Source of the DNA: CAVSRC01 sp963782045
GTDB lineage: Bacteria > Pseudomonadota > Alphaproteobacteria > Rhizobiales > Kaistiaceae
Length of the DNA: 64,000 nt
NCBI GenBank assembly: GCA_963782045.1
Contig: CAWAIR010000006.1
Coordinates: 310,001-374,000, forward strand
Reading direction: 5' to 3'
The position numbers and the translations under genes were made by a program. The first letter of the stretch is position 1. Every line of letters starts with the position of its first letter. The notes beneath the pieces were generated by a model. The model was not told the origin of the DNA. It searched no databases and worked only from the letters and a program-made list of their open reading frames with translations. Below, one piece after another: positions 36,969 through 46,152 of this stretch.

Positions 36969-37744
36969 TGCTGAAGACCCGCGTCATCCCCTGCCTCGAC
37001 GTCAAGGACGGCCGCGTCGTCAAAGGCGTGCGTTTCGTCGACCTGACCGACGCCGGCGATCCGGTGGAGGCGGCACGCGCCTATGACGCCGCCGGCGCCG
37101 ACGAGCTGTGCTTCCTCGACATCACCGCCAGCCACGAGGAACGCGCCATCCTGCTCGACGTGGTGGCGCGCACTGCCGAGCAGTGCTTCATGCCGGTCAC
37201 CGTGGGCGGCGGCGTGCGCACGGTCGAGGACGTGCGGGCGCTGATGCTGGCCGGCGCCGACAAGGTGTCGATCAACACGGCGGCGGTCTATGACCGGCGC
37301 ATCGTGGCGGAGGCGAGCGAGAAGTTCGGCGCCCAGGCGATCGTGGTCGCCATCGACGCCAAGCGGGTGAACCGCGCCGGCGACGCCCCGCGCTTCGAGG
37401 TGTTCACCCATGGCGGCCGCAACCCGACCGGCATCGACGCGATCGCCTATGCCGAAGAGGTGGCGAAACTCGGCGCCGGAGAAATCCTGCTCACCTCGAT
37501 GGACCGCGACGGCACCAAGGACGGCTTCGACCTAGCGCTGACCCGCACCATCGCCGACGCGGTCGGCGTGCCGGTGGTCGCCTCCGGCGGGGTGGGCACG
37601 CTCGACCACCTGGTCGAGGGCGTGACCGAAGGCCACGCTTCCGCCGTGCTGGCGGCCTCGATATTCCACTTCGGCACGTTCACCATCCGCCAGGCCAAGG
37701 AGCACATGGCGGCCTTCGGCGTGCCGGTGCGCCTCGACGGCTGA
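36968..37744 (+). CDS. hisF: Imidazole glycerol phosphate synthase cyclase subunit HisF
   Basis: Uses HisH-derived ammonia to form imidazole glycerol phosphate and AICAR. 258 residues. The barrel starts MLKTRVIPCLDVKDGRVVKG with the catalytic Asp; the second Asp is in LLTSMDRDGTKDG. Phosphate loops VGGGVRTVEDV and VASGGVGTLDHL are present. The ATG overlaps the TAA of the preceding small ORF, so its translation may depend on that ORF. Confidence 0.97.
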   Translation: MLKTRVIPCLDVKDGRVVKGVRFVDLTDAGDPVEAARAYDAAGADELCFLDITASHEERAILLDVVARTAEQCFMPVTVGGGVRTVEDVRALMLAGADKVSINTAAVYDRRIVAEASEKFGAQAIVVAIDAKRVNRAGDAPRFEVFTHGGRNPTGIDAIAYAEEVAKLGAGEILLTSMDRDGTKDGFDLALTRTIADAVGVPVVASGGVGTLDHLVEGVTEGHASAVLAASIFHFGTFTIRQAKEHMAAFGVPVRLDG

Positions 37745-37756
37745 GGAACCCTGACG

Positions 37757-38083
37757 ATGAGCGATTTCACACTCGCCGACCTTGCCGCGATCATCGCCGA
37801 GCGGGCGAAGGCCGCCGACCCGCAGACCTCCTACACCGCCAAGCTGCTGGCCCGCGGCATCCAGCAGACCGCCAAGAAATTCGGCGAGGAGGCGGTCGAG
37901 GCGGCGCTCGCGGCAGTGAGCGGCGACCGGCAGGCGCTGACCGCGGAAGCGGCCGACGTGCTCTACCATTTCATGGTGATGCTCAAGGCGGGCGGAGTGG
38001 AACTGGGGGCGGTGATGGCGGAACTCGAGAAGCGCACCGGCCAGAGCGGCCTTGCCGAAAAGGCCTCACGCGGAAATATCTGA
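37757..38083 (+). CDS. hisE: Phosphoribosyl-ATP pyrophosphatase
   Basis: Hydrolyses phosphoribosyl-ATP to PR-AMP in the second step of histidine synthesis. 108 residues. SYTAKLLARGIQQTAKKFGEEAVEAALAA carries the conserved E-x-x-E metal motif of the all-alpha NTP pyrophosphatase fold, and ADVLYHFMVMLKAGGVEL completes it. It begins 12 bases after hisF and is followed by coaA after 5 bases. Confidence 0.96.
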   Translation: MSDFTLADLAAIIAERAKAADPQTSYTAKLLARGIQQTAKKFGEEAVEAALAAVSGDRQALTAEAADVLYHFMVMLKAGGVELGAVMAELEKRTGQSGLAEKASRGNI

Positions 38084-38088
38084 CGGCG

Positions 38089-39042
38089 ATGGACCTGCCT
38101 GCTCCCAACGACCTCTCCCCCCACCGGGTGTTCACCCGGGCGGAATGGGCGAAGCTGCGTGCCGACACGCCGCTCACCCTCACCGACGGGGACCTGTCGC
38201 GCCTGCGCGGCCTCAACGACCCGATCTCGCTCAACGACGTGGTCGAGATCTACCTGCCGCTGTCGCGCCTCCTCAGCCTCTATGTCGGTGCCACCCAGGG
38301 GCTGCACCGGGCGACGCGCACGTTCCTCGGCACCAACGACGGGGTGACGCCGTTCATCATCGCCATCGCCGGTTCGGTGGCGGCCGGCAAATCGACCACG
38401 GCGCGCGTGCTCAGGACCCTGCTCACCCGCTGGCCGAATACGCCCAAGGTCGACCTGGTGACCACCGACGGCTTCCTGCTGCCCAACGCCGAACTCCAGC
38501 GCGAGGGGCTGATGGAACGCAAGGGCTTTCCGGAGAGCTACGACCTCGCCGGCCTGCTCGCGTTCCTCCGCGACATCAAGGCGGGCAAGGGCCACGTCAC
38601 CGCGCCGGTCTATTCGCACCTCACCTACGACATCGTGCCCGGCCAGATGATCAGCATCGACCGGCCGGACATCCTCATCCTCGAGGGGTTGAACGTGCTG
38701 CAGACCTCGCGCCTGCCGCGCGACGGACGGGTGGTTCCCTTCGTCTCCGACTTCTTCGACTTCTCGGTCTACCTCGATGCCGACGAGGCGGCCGTGCGGC
38801 GCTGGTACGTCGAGCGCTTCCTCAGCCTGCGCAACACGGCCTTCCGGGACCCGAAGTCCTATTTCCACCGCTATGCGGCGCTCTCCAACCGCGAGGCCGA
38901 GGAGATGGCGCTCGGCCTGTGGACGCGAATCAACCTGGTCAATCTGTTCGAAAACATCCTGCCGACGCGGCCGCGGGCCGACCTGATCCTGACCAAGGGC
39001 GCCGACCACGCCATCGAAAAGGTCGCACTCAGGCGGATTTAG
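38089..39042 (+). CDS. coaA: Type I pantothenate kinase
   Basis: Phosphorylates pantothenate, the first committed step to coenzyme A. 317 residues. Walker A IAGSVAAGKSTTARVL lies near residue 96. LVTTDGFLLPNAEL, KGFPESYDLAGLLAFL and SRLPRDGRVVPFVSDFFDFSVYLDA are standard for bacterial PanK-I. It is the last gene of the his-coaA block, a rhizobial arrangement. Confidence 0.97.
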   Translation: MDLPAPNDLSPHRVFTRAEWAKLRADTPLTLTDGDLSRLRGLNDPISLNDVVEIYLPLSRLLSLYVGATQGLHRATRTFLGTNDGVTPFIIAIAGSVAAGKSTTARVLRTLLTRWPNTPKVDLVTTDGFLLPNAELQREGLMERKGFPESYDLAGLLAFLRDIKAGKGHVTAPVYSHLTYDIVPGQMISIDRPDILILEGLNVLQTSRLPRDGRVVPFVSDFFDFSVYLDADEAAVRRWYVERFLSLRNTAFRDPKSYFHRYAALSNREAEEMALGLWTRINLVNLFENILPTRPRADLILTKGADHAIEKVALRRI

Positions 39043-39134
39043 GCCCACGCGCGGCCGCGGCCGGCTTGGCGCTTGATTTTTGCCGCGCGGGACATGACAT
39101 ACGGGCCGAAACCCAAACCGAATCGAAGCCTTCC

Positions 39135-39794
39135 ATGGAACGGATGATGGCCGACGAAACCCCGACCACGCCCGCAAAGCAGCCCGACGGACCCGCGGCC
39201 GAGACCTCGGCGGCGGCGAACGACGCCGGACCTACAGCGGAGCCCGCCGCCAATCAGGCGACCCAGCTCAATGCCGAGGTGGCGGATATGAAGGACAAGC
39301 TGCTGCGGACGCTGGCGGAGATGGAGAACCTGCGCAGGCGCACCGAACGCGAGCTCGCCGACCAGCGGCAATACGCGGTCGCCTCGTTCGCCCGCGATAT
39401 GCTCACCGTCGGCGACAACCTGCGCCGCGCCATCGAGGCGGTGCCGAAGGAGCAACGCGGCAGCGGCGACCAGGCGCTCGACGCGCTGATCGAGGGCGTC
39501 GAGATGACCGAGCGGGGGCTGGAACAGTCGCTCGGCAAGTTCGGCGTCCGCCGGGTCGAGACCAAGGGGCTGAAATTCGACCCCTCCTTCCACCAGGCGA
39601 TGTTCGAGGTGGAGATGCCGGGCGCCCAGCCGGGCACGGTGGCCGAGGAGATCCAGGCCGGCTACGCCATCGGCGAGCGCGTGCTGCGGCCGGCGCTGGT
39701 GTCGGTGGTCAAGAAGGTGAAGCCGGCGCCGGAGGCCCAGGCCGAGGCGGCAGTGGAAGCCAGCGAGGCCGGCGGCGAGACCGGCGGCGAATAG
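39135..39794 (+). CDS. grpE: Nucleotide exchange factor GrpE
   Basis: Releases ADP from DnaK. About 219 residues from the ATG at 39135; in-frame ATGs at 39144 and 39147 give a start MADETPTTPAKQPDG that is equally plausible. The N-terminal region is low complexity (Pro/Ala). A long helix (NAEVADMKDKLLRTLAEMENLRRRTERELADQ) and the beta domain (FDPSFHQAMFEVEMPGAQPGTV, GYAIGERVLRPALVSVVKK) follow. An alanine/glutamate-rich tail ends the protein. It lies about 13 kb from hrcA, although in many relatives the two are linked. Confidence 0.94.
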   Translation: MERMMADETPTTPAKQPDGPAAETSAAANDAGPTAEPAANQATQLNAEVADMKDKLLRTLAEMENLRRRTERELADQRQYAVASFARDMLTVGDNLRRAIEAVPKEQRGSGDQALDALIEGVEMTERGLEQSLGKFGVRRVETKGLKFDPSFHQAMFEVEMPGAQPGTVAEEIQAGYAIGERVLRPALVSVVKKVKPAPEAQAEAAVEASEAGGETGGE

Positions 39795-39800
39795 CCCCTC

Positions 39801-41774
39801 TCAGGCGGCGCTGCGGGCGGTCACCTCGGCGAGCGCCCGGCGGAGCGAATCCGGAGTCATCGGCTTTTCCAGAACGGCATCGATGCCGGCGGCGCGGGCC
39901 TCGGCGCGCGTCTCGGCGAGCACGTCGGCGGTGACCGCGAGGATGGCGGCCGGCGCCAGGCCGTGGGCGTGCTCGTGCGCGCGGATGGCACGGACCGCGC
40001 CCAGTCCGTCGAGGCCCGGCATGTGCAGGTCCATGAGGATGGCATCGTAGCCTCCGCTCCGCCCGGTCGCCGCGGTGACGGCGGCGACGCCGTCGCGCAC
40101 CTCGGTCACCTCGTGGCCGAGGCCCTCCAGAACGGCGCGGGCGAGCAGCGCGTTGATCTCGTTGTCCTCGGCCAGCAGCACGCTCAGCGTGGCGCCGGCG
40201 CGGCGGAACGGCGGCGCCTGCGGCGGCCGCGCGTCGCCGGGGTCGACGCAGAAGCCGCCGTCGCCGGCAACGATCTCGCCGACGATGCGGGTGAGCGAGG
40301 CGCGCCGCACCGGGCGGACGAGATAGGCATCGAAGCCGGCCTTGCGCAGATGCTCGATATCGCCGCGGCGGCCCGGCTCGATGAGGATGGCCGCCGGCAC
40401 CCGCTTGCCGGCCGCCTCGCGGATGCGGGCCAGGGCGGCGGCCGCGGCGGGCGCGGCGCGGGCGTCGATCAGCACGGCATCGTGCGGCTGGCCGGCGGCG
40501 GCGGCGGCGCCGATGACCGCGGCGGCCTCGTTGGCGCTGGCGACCACCCGCGCAACGGCGCCGGCATCGCCCAGGTGGCGGGCCAGCACCGGCGGCTCGG
40601 CGCCGGAGGGCGCGACCAGGAGGATGGCGCGGCCGGCAAGCGACGGCCCCCGCTCCGCGGCATGTCGCGGGCCGGCGGCGGCTTCGAGGTCGAGGGTGAA
40701 GCTGAACACGGAGCCGCCGCCTGGGGCAGGCACGACGGTGAGTTCGCTGCCCATCTGGCGGACGATCCGCCGGGAGATGGCCAGCCCCAGGCCGGCGCCA
40801 CCATGACGCCGGGTGAGCGCCGCGTCGCTCTGCTCGAACTCGCCGAACAGCCGCTCCGCCTCCCCGGCGGCGATGCCGGGGCCGGTGTCGGTGACGGAGA
40901 AGGTGAGCGCGGTGCTCTCGCCCAAGATGCCGGCGACACGGCAGCCGAGGACAATCCCGCCGGTCTCGGTGAACTTCACCCCGTTGCCGACGAGATTGAT
41001 CAGCACCTGGCGCAGCCGCGCCGGGTCGACCATGACCACCGACGGCAAGGCGGTGTCGACATCGGTGGCGATGTCGATGCCCTTGGCGTGGGCCCGGCCG
41101 GCAAGCAGCTCGGCGATTTCCTGCAGCAGGGGTTCGACGTCGGTCGGCGCCGGGCGGAGCTCGAGGCGGCCGGCCTCGATGCGCGAGAAATCGAGCATGT
41201 CGTCGACCAGCGCCAGCAGCGCCTCGCCGGAGGAATGGACGGCGCGGGCGTAGGTCTCCTGGTCGGGGGTCAGCGGCGTCTCCATGAGCAGGCCGGTCAG
41301 CCCGAGGATGCCGTTGAGCGGCGTGCGGAACTCATGGCTGACGGTGGCCAGCACGCGCGATTTCGCCTGGTTGGCGGCCTCGGCCCGCTGGCGCGCCTCG
41401 GTGAGGCTGCGATAGCGCTCGTCGCTCTCGTGCAGTTCCCAGGCGACGTCCGAGAGCTGCTCGACGGTCTCGGCAAGCCGGTGGTTCTCTTCCGTCAGAT
41501 AAGCGAGGTCGCCGGCAAGACGCCTGTGGTCGGCGCGGCTCGCCCCCCACAGGGCGAGGGCCCCGACGAGCACGATGGCCGGCGCGATGAACGGCGCCAC
41601 AACCGGCATCACCCAGGCGACGGCGCCGGCGGCCAGGATGCCGATGCCGGCGGCGGCGGCGAACAGGCCGGCGGCGACGCGGCGCGGGCCGGAAACGGGC
41701 GGCGCCTCAAGATCGGCCGCCTTCAGCCGCTTGCGTGGGCGATATCCGGCACTGTCGACGTCGCGCGACACCAT
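39801..41774 (-). CDS. Hybrid sensor histidine kinase with degenerate and intact receiver domains
   Basis: About 657 residues from the ATG at 41774. Two membrane helices (about residues 33-80) precede a coiled-coil stretch. HisKA has the phospho-acceptor His in ATVSHEFRTPLNGILGL (near residue 146); HATPase has NLVGNGVKFTETGG, DTGPGIAAGE and GGAGLGLAISRRI. A first receiver-like domain (about 370-490) lacks the acidic pocket. The second (VLLAEDNEINALLARAVLEG, phospho-Asp in ILMDLHMPGLDGL near 581) is intact. No periplasmic sensor domain, so the signal may be membrane-borne. The partner is unknown. It converges on grpE. Confidence 0.92.
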   Translation of the reverse strand: MVSRDVDSAGYRPRKRLKAADLEAPPVSGPRRVAAGLFAAAAGIGILAAGAVAWVMPVVAPFIAPAIVLVGALALWGASRADHRRLAGDLAYLTEENHRLAETVEQLSDVAWELHESDERYRSLTEARQRAEAANQAKSRVLATVSHEFRTPLNGILGLTGLLMETPLTPDQETYARAVHSSGEALLALVDDMLDFSRIEAGRLELRPAPTDVEPLLQEIAELLAGRAHAKGIDIATDVDTALPSVVMVDPARLRQVLINLVGNGVKFTETGGIVLGCRVAGILGESTALTFSVTDTGPGIAAGEAERLFGEFEQSDAALTRRHGGAGLGLAISRRIVRQMGSELTVVPAPGGGSVFSFTLDLEAAAGPRHAAERGPSLAGRAILLVAPSGAEPPVLARHLGDAGAVARVVASANEAAAVIGAAAAAGQPHDAVLIDARAAPAAAAALARIREAAGKRVPAAILIEPGRRGDIEHLRKAGFDAYLVRPVRRASLTRIVGEIVAGDGGFCVDPGDARPPQAPPFRRAGATLSVLLAEDNEINALLARAVLEGLGHEVTEVRDGVAAVTAATGRSGGYDAILMDLHMPGLDGLGAVRAIRAHEHAHGLAPAAILAVTADVLAETRAEARAAGIDAVLEKPMTPDSLRRALAEVTARSAA

Positions 41775-41869
41775 GCTGACACTCGGACGGGCGCGCCGGC
41801 GACACCGCCGGCACGGGAACGCCCGACAGAATGGACTGTCGAGATTGCGAAATGCTTGACGCGGACGCT

Positions 41870-43402
41870 TCAGGCGGCGGCGGCCAGCCGTTCGCCGACG
41901 GCGCGGTAGGACAGCGCCTCGGCCAGATGGATGCGGCCGACGCCGTCGGCGCCGTCGAGATCGGCGAGCGTGCGGGCGACCTTGAGCACGCGGTGATAGC
42001 CGCGGGCGGAGAGATGCATGGCCTCGGCCGCCTGACGCAGCAGGGCGGAGGCGGCGGCATCGGGGGCCGCCATCTGCTCGATGAGGGCGGGCGCGCATTG
42101 GGCGTTGGTGCGGACCGAATCGAGCCCAAGGGCGGCGAAGCGTTCGCGCTGGACGGCGCGGGCCGCCGCCACGCGCTCGGCCACGATGGACGAGGATTCG
42201 GCCGGCGCCGGCAGGATGAGATCGGCCGCGGAGACGGCCGGAACGTCGATGCGGATGTCGATGCGGTCGAGCAGCGGGCCGGAGATGCGCGCCTGGTAAT
42301 CCTCGACGCAGCGGGGACCGCGCCGGCAGACGTGGCCGGGCTCGCCGGCCATGCCGCAGCGGCAGGGATTCATGGCGGCGATGAGCTGGATCACCGCCGG
42401 GAAGCTCACGCGATAGTTGGCCCGGGCAATGACGCTCTCACCGCTCTCCAGCGGCTGGCGCAGCGAATCGAGCACCTGCGGCGTGAATTCCGGAAACTCG
42501 TCGAGGAACAGCACGCCGTGATGGGCGAGCGACACCTCGCCCGGGCGGGCGCGCATGCCGCCGCCGACCATGGCCGCCATGGAGGCGGAATGGTGCGGCG
42601 CGCGGAACGGCCGGCGGCGGGTCAGCCGGCCGTTGGCGATTTCTCCGGCGACCGAGGCGATCATGGAGACTTCAAGCAGTTCCGACGGGGCGAGCGGCGG
42701 CAAAATGGAGGGAAGCCGGCTCGCCAGCATCGACTTGCCGGCGCCGGGCGGGCCGACCATCAGCAGGTTGTGGCCGCCGGCGGCGGCAACCTCGAGGGCG
42801 CGCTTGGCGGTCTCCTGGCCCTTGATGTCGGCGAGATCGGGCAGCGCCTCGCCGGATTCGGCAATGCCGGCCTCGGGGCGCGTGAGAACCTGGGTGCCGC
42901 GAAAGTGGTTGGCGATGGCGATCAGGCTGCGCGGGCTGAGAATCGCCATGTCGGCGCTCGCCCAGGCGGCCTCGGGGCCGGAGGCAGCCGGACAGATGAG
43001 CCCGCGGCCGACCGCATTGGCGGCGATCGCGGCAGGAAGCACGCCAGCGACGGCCGAGATGGTGCCATCGAGCGACAATTCGCCGAGCGCCACGAAATCG
43101 CCGAGCTGGTCGGCCGGCAGCGCGCCGATCGACGCCATCAATGCGAGCGCGATGGGCAGATCGTAGTGGCTGCCCTCCTTGGGAAGGTCGGCGGGCGCCA
43201 GATTGACGATGATGCGCTTCGGCGGCAGCGACAGACCGGAGGCATGGAGCGCGCTGCGCACGCGCTCGCGGCTCTCGGCGACCGCCTTGTCGGGCAGGCC
43301 GACGACGACGAAGGCCGGCAGGCCGGGCACGACCTGCACCTGGACATCGACGGGAACCGCCTCGATGCCCTGAAAGGCCACGGTGGTGACGTGAGAGACC
43401 AT
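41870..43402 (-). CDS. comM: YifB/ComM-family Mg chelatase-like ATPase
   Basis: An AAA+ protein related to ComM, a helicase that promotes branch migration during natural transformation; in many non-competent bacteria its role is unclear. 510 residues from the ATG at 43402. The N-terminal Lon-like fold (PAFVVVGLPDKAVAESRERV, RIIVNLAPADLPKEG) is followed by Walker A LLMVGPPGAGKSMLASRL, Walker B VLFLDEFPEF and a cysteine cluster (CRCGMAGEPGHVCRRGPRC). The C-terminal part ARGYHRVLKVARTLADL completes the family. Confidence 0.95.
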   Translation of the reverse strand: MVSHVTTVAFQGIEAVPVDVQVQVVPGLPAFVVVGLPDKAVAESRERVRSALHASGLSLPPKRIIVNLAPADLPKEGSHYDLPIALALMASIGALPADQLGDFVALGELSLDGTISAVAGVLPAAIAANAVGRGLICPAASGPEAAWASADMAILSPRSLIAIANHFRGTQVLTRPEAGIAESGEALPDLADIKGQETAKRALEVAAAGGHNLLMVGPPGAGKSMLASRLPSILPPLAPSELLEVSMIASVAGEIANGRLTRRRPFRAPHHSASMAAMVGGGMRARPGEVSLAHHGVLFLDEFPEFTPQVLDSLRQPLESGESVIARANYRVSFPAVIQLIAAMNPCRCGMAGEPGHVCRRGPRCVEDYQARISGPLLDRIDIRIDVPAVSAADLILPAPAESSSIVAERVAAARAVQRERFAALGLDSVRTNAQCAPALIEQMAAPDAAASALLRQAAEAMHLSARGYHRVLKVARTLADLDGADGVGRIHLAEALSYRAVGERLAAAA

Positions 43403-43491
43403 CGGTTCGCCCGCTTGCCCCGAATGCCGTAAGGCGAAGCTTAGCGGAGGCTGCAACCGGCCGTCAAGAACAATACGTGAACGAGGTTGCG

Positions 43492-44052
43492 TCAGCCGGT
43501 TTCCAAGGGGCGGTTGGTGATGAGCTGAGTTTCCAGCTTCCCGTCGCGCAACACGCCAATTTCCAGGGCAGCGGGTCGCGTCGTCAGGTCTTCATAGACG
43601 GGGCGGGTGAAGAAGAAGGTTCCCGGACGGGCGGAGCAGTAGGTCTCGATGGAGCGGTAGAGCTTCCCCGCGGTCGATCGTCCGCGGTTGACATGCGTCG
43701 CCTGCGGAAACCAGTTGAGGCTGTCGGACACATCGCCACCCATCGCATGGGCGATGAAATGGCCCTTGTCATAACCTTCGCCGAAGACGACCGTGGTTGC
43801 GCCGAGATAGCCTTTCATGCGTGACGCTTGACGCACCACCATCGGTCTTGACGAAAGGCCGAAGGCCGCGACGACCCGGTCTTCCTGCGCGGCCGATTCG
43901 AGTCCGCTTGCGAAGTCGAAGAGGTAGGTGAACGCGCCGAGGTCGATCCGGAGGATATTGGCCTCATCGACGCGAACTTCGTATTCGGCACACCACAGCC
44001 GCGGCAAGGTCTCGCGCAACTCCGCAATCAGGCTTTCGTCCTGGTCCGCCAT
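43492..44052 (-). CDS. Unknown protein with DNA/RNA non-specific endonuclease-like motif
   Basis: 186 residues. The C-terminal half contains YDKGHFIAHAMGG (residues 94-106), resembling the D-R-G-H metal-finger motif of non-specific nucleases. LNWFPQATHVNRGRS follows with Asn at 113 and 122, then GKLYRSIETYC with Glu 136 and FFFTRPVYEDLTTRPAALE. The order H..N..E matches the beta-beta-alpha-metal nucleases and some polymorphic toxins. The N-terminal 90 residues are unassigned. There is no signal peptide. Base composition is less GC-rich than the neighbours. No immunity gene is obvious next to it. The nuclease activity is an inference. Confidence 0.7.
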   Translation of the reverse strand: MADQDESLIAELRETLPRLWCAEYEVRVDEANILRIDLGAFTYLFDFASGLESAAQEDRVVAAFGLSSRPMVVRQASRMKGYLGATTVVFGEGYDKGHFIAHAMGGDVSDSLNWFPQATHVNRGRSTAGKLYRSIETYCSARPGTFFFTRPVYEDLTTRPAALEIGVLRDGKLETQLITNRPLETG

Positions 44053-44085
44053 GAGCGGCAGTCCCGTGTCGTTTCCCGGTTGCCC

Positions 44086-44790
44086 TCAGGCGATCTCGCC
44101 GATCAGCGCGCTCAGCTCGCCGAGGTGCTCCAGCCGCCGGTAGCGCGGCGAAGACACCGGCTCCTCGGCGTGCTCCAGGGCCCAGTTCAGGTCGTGGGGG
44201 ATGTAGACGCCCCAGCTTCCCGCGGCGATGGCGGGCACGATGTCGGATTTCAGCGAGTTGCCGACCATCATGGCGCGCTCCGGCCCGTCGCCATGGCGTG
44301 AGAAGATGCGCTCATAGGTGCCGACGTCCTTGTCCGAGACGATCTCGACCGCCTCGAAGAAGTCGCCGAGGCCGGATTCGGCGAGCTTGCGCTCCTGGTC
44401 GAAGAGGTCGCCCTTGGTGATCATCACCATCCGATAGCGCCCGGCGAGCGCACGAAGCGTCTCGCGGACATGGGGCAGGGTCTCGACCGGATGGGTGAGC
44501 ATGTCACGGCCGGCCTCGAGGATCTCGCCGATGACGGCAGCCGGCACGGCGCCATCGGTCACCTCGATCGCGGTCTCGATCATCGACAGGGTGAAGCCCT
44601 TGATGCCGAAGCCGTAGCGGCTGAGGTTGCGCTTCTCGGTCTCGAGCAGATGGGCGGAGAGCGTGCCGGGCTCGGCATAGCCGGCAAGGGCGGTGGCGAA
44701 GCGCGACTGGGTCAGGTGGTAGAAATGCTCGTTCTGCCAGAGCGTATCGTCGGCGTCGAAGCCGATGGTGGTGAGCGCCGTCGACGGCAT
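44086..44790 (-). CDS. HAD-family hydrolase
   Basis: A haloacid dehalogenase-type phosphatase of 234 residues from the ATG at 44790. Motif I is TTIGFDADDTLWQNE with the nucleophile Asp; motif II is MVMITKGDLFDQERKLAESG; motif III/IV is MMVGNSLKSDIVPAIAAGSW. A glutamate/alanine-rich tail follows. The ATG overlaps the gshB stop (TGATG), so it is translated with gshB. The substrate is unknown. Confidence 0.92.
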   Translation of the reverse strand: MPSTALTTIGFDADDTLWQNEHFYHLTQSRFATALAGYAEPGTLSAHLLETEKRNLSRYGFGIKGFTLSMIETAIEVTDGAVPAAVIGEILEAGRDMLTHPVETLPHVRETLRALAGRYRMVMITKGDLFDQERKLAESGLGDFFEAVEIVSDKDVGTYERIFSRHGDGPERAMMVGNSLKSDIVPAIAAGSWGVYIPHDLNWALEHAEEPVSSPRYRRLEHLGELSALIGEIA

Positions 44791-45734
44791 CAGCCCTTGC
44801 GCCGCTTCTCGATGGCGTCCCAGATCAGCGCCGCGATATCGGCGCCGCCGAAGCGCTTGACCTCGCGGATGCCGGTCGGCGAGGTGACGTTGATCTCGGT
44901 GAGGTAGTCGCCGATGACGTCGATGCCGACGAAGGTGAGGCCAAGCTCGCGCAGGCGCGGACCGATGGCCGCGCAAATCTCCTTGTCGCGCGCGGTCATC
45001 TCGGCCGGTTCGGCGCGGCCGCCGACATGCATGTTGGAGCGCGCCTCGCCGACGGCGGGCACGCGGTTGATGGCACCGGCCGGCTCGCCCTCGACCAGGA
45101 TGATGCGCTTGTCGCCCTTGCGCACCTCGGGAAGATAGCGCTGGACGACGAAGGGCTCGCGATAGGCGCCCTCGAACATTTCCAGGAGCGACAGCAGGTT
45201 CTCGTCGCCGCCGGAGATGCGGAAGACGCCGGCGCCGCCGGCGCCGTAAAGCGGCTTAAGGATGATGTCGCCGTGTTCCTTGCGGAAATCGGCGATGCGG
45301 CCGCGGTCGCGGGTGATGAGGGTGGGCGGCGCCAAATCGGCGAATTCGGTGACGAACAGCTTTTCCGGCGCGTTGCGCACGCTCACCGGGTCGTTGACCA
45401 CCAGCGTCTCGGGGTGGATGCGCTCGAGCAGGTGGGTGGTGGTGATGTAGGCGAGGTCGAAGGGCGGGTCCTGGCGGAGCAGCACGATGTCGAAGGTGGA
45501 GAGGTCGACGAAATCGGAGGGGCCGAAGGTGAAGTGGCTGCCCTCGACGTCCTGCACCGACACCGGCTCGATGGTGGCGCCGACCCGCCCGTCGCGCATG
45601 GCCAGCCGATCGGGCGTGTAATGATAGAGCAGATGGCCGCGCTTCTCGGCCTCCAGCATCAACGCAAAGGTCGAATCGCCGCGGATCGTGATCCGCGCGA
45701 GGTGGTCCATCTGGACGGCGACTTTCAGGGGCAT
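44790..45734 (-). CDS. gshB: Glutathione synthetase
   Basis: Joins gamma-glutamylcysteine and glycine with ATP. 314 residues from the ATG at 45734 (MPLKVAVQMDHLARITIRGDS). ATP-grasp features: DIILKPLYGAGGAGVFRI, VVQRYLPEVRKGDKRIILVEGEPAGAINRVP and FVGIDVIGDYLTEINVTSPTGI. The length is standard. The upstream yraN and rsmI genes give the rhizobial rsmI-yraN-gshB order. Confidence 0.97.
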   Translation of the reverse strand: MPLKVAVQMDHLARITIRGDSTFALMLEAEKRGHLLYHYTPDRLAMRDGRVGATIEPVSVQDVEGSHFTFGPSDFVDLSTFDIVLLRQDPPFDLAYITTTHLLERIHPETLVVNDPVSVRNAPEKLFVTEFADLAPPTLITRDRGRIADFRKEHGDIILKPLYGAGGAGVFRISGGDENLLSLLEMFEGAYREPFVVQRYLPEVRKGDKRIILVEGEPAGAINRVPAVGEARSNMHVGGRAEPAEMTARDKEICAAIGPRLRELGLTFVGIDVIGDYLTEINVTSPTGIREVKRFGGADIAALIWDAIEKRRKG

Positions 45735-45768
45735 GTCTTCGGGTTCCGGATCGGGGCGGGTGGCAATA

Positions 45769-46152
45769 TCACGCCGCGCCCCCGGCGTCGAACGCGCCGG
45801 GCAGGTGATGGGGCAGGCGGCCGGGAACGCACATGATGACGTCGAAGCGGAGGTCAAGGGCGGCGGCGGCCGGATGGGCGGCGAGCCACAGCGAGGCGGC
45901 GCGGGCGACGCGCCGGCGGCCGGCGGCGGTGACCGCTTCGGCGGCCTCGGCCCGGCTCTGGCGCTGCTTGACCTCGACGAAGGCGATGGTGCGACCGCGA
46001 CGGGCGATGAGATCGATCTCGCCCACCGCCACGCGGTAGCGGCGGGCGAGGATGCGATAGCCCTTGGCCCGCAGCAGCCAGGCGGCCAGCGTCTCGGCAC
46101 GGCGGCCGCGGCGCTCGGCCCCGCGGCGGGCGGCGCCCTCAGACGGCGCCAT
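45769..46152 (-). CDS. YraN/UPF0102 family protein
   Basis: 127 residues. An N-terminal basic stretch (GAARRGAERRGRRAETLAAW) is followed by LLRAKGYRILARRYRVAVGEIDLIARRGRTIAFVEVKQRQ. This is the UPF0102 signature resembling the Holliday-junction resolvase/restriction-nuclease fold (G-E-I-D-L-I...E-V-K). Its role is unknown. The start overlaps the 3' end of rsmI by 14 bases. It lies 34 bases upstream of gshB. Confidence 0.93.
   Translation of the reverse strand: MAPSEGAARRGAERRGRRAETLAAWLLRAKGYRILARRYRVAVGEIDLIARRGRTIAFVEVKQRQSRAEAAEAVTAAGRRRVARAASLWLAAHPAAAALDLRFDVIMCVPGRLPHHLPGAFDAGGAA

Noticed and set aside
39043..39134. Heat-shock promoter before grpE
   Set aside because: A CTTG is present near 39073 but no CYTATNT follows at the right spacing.
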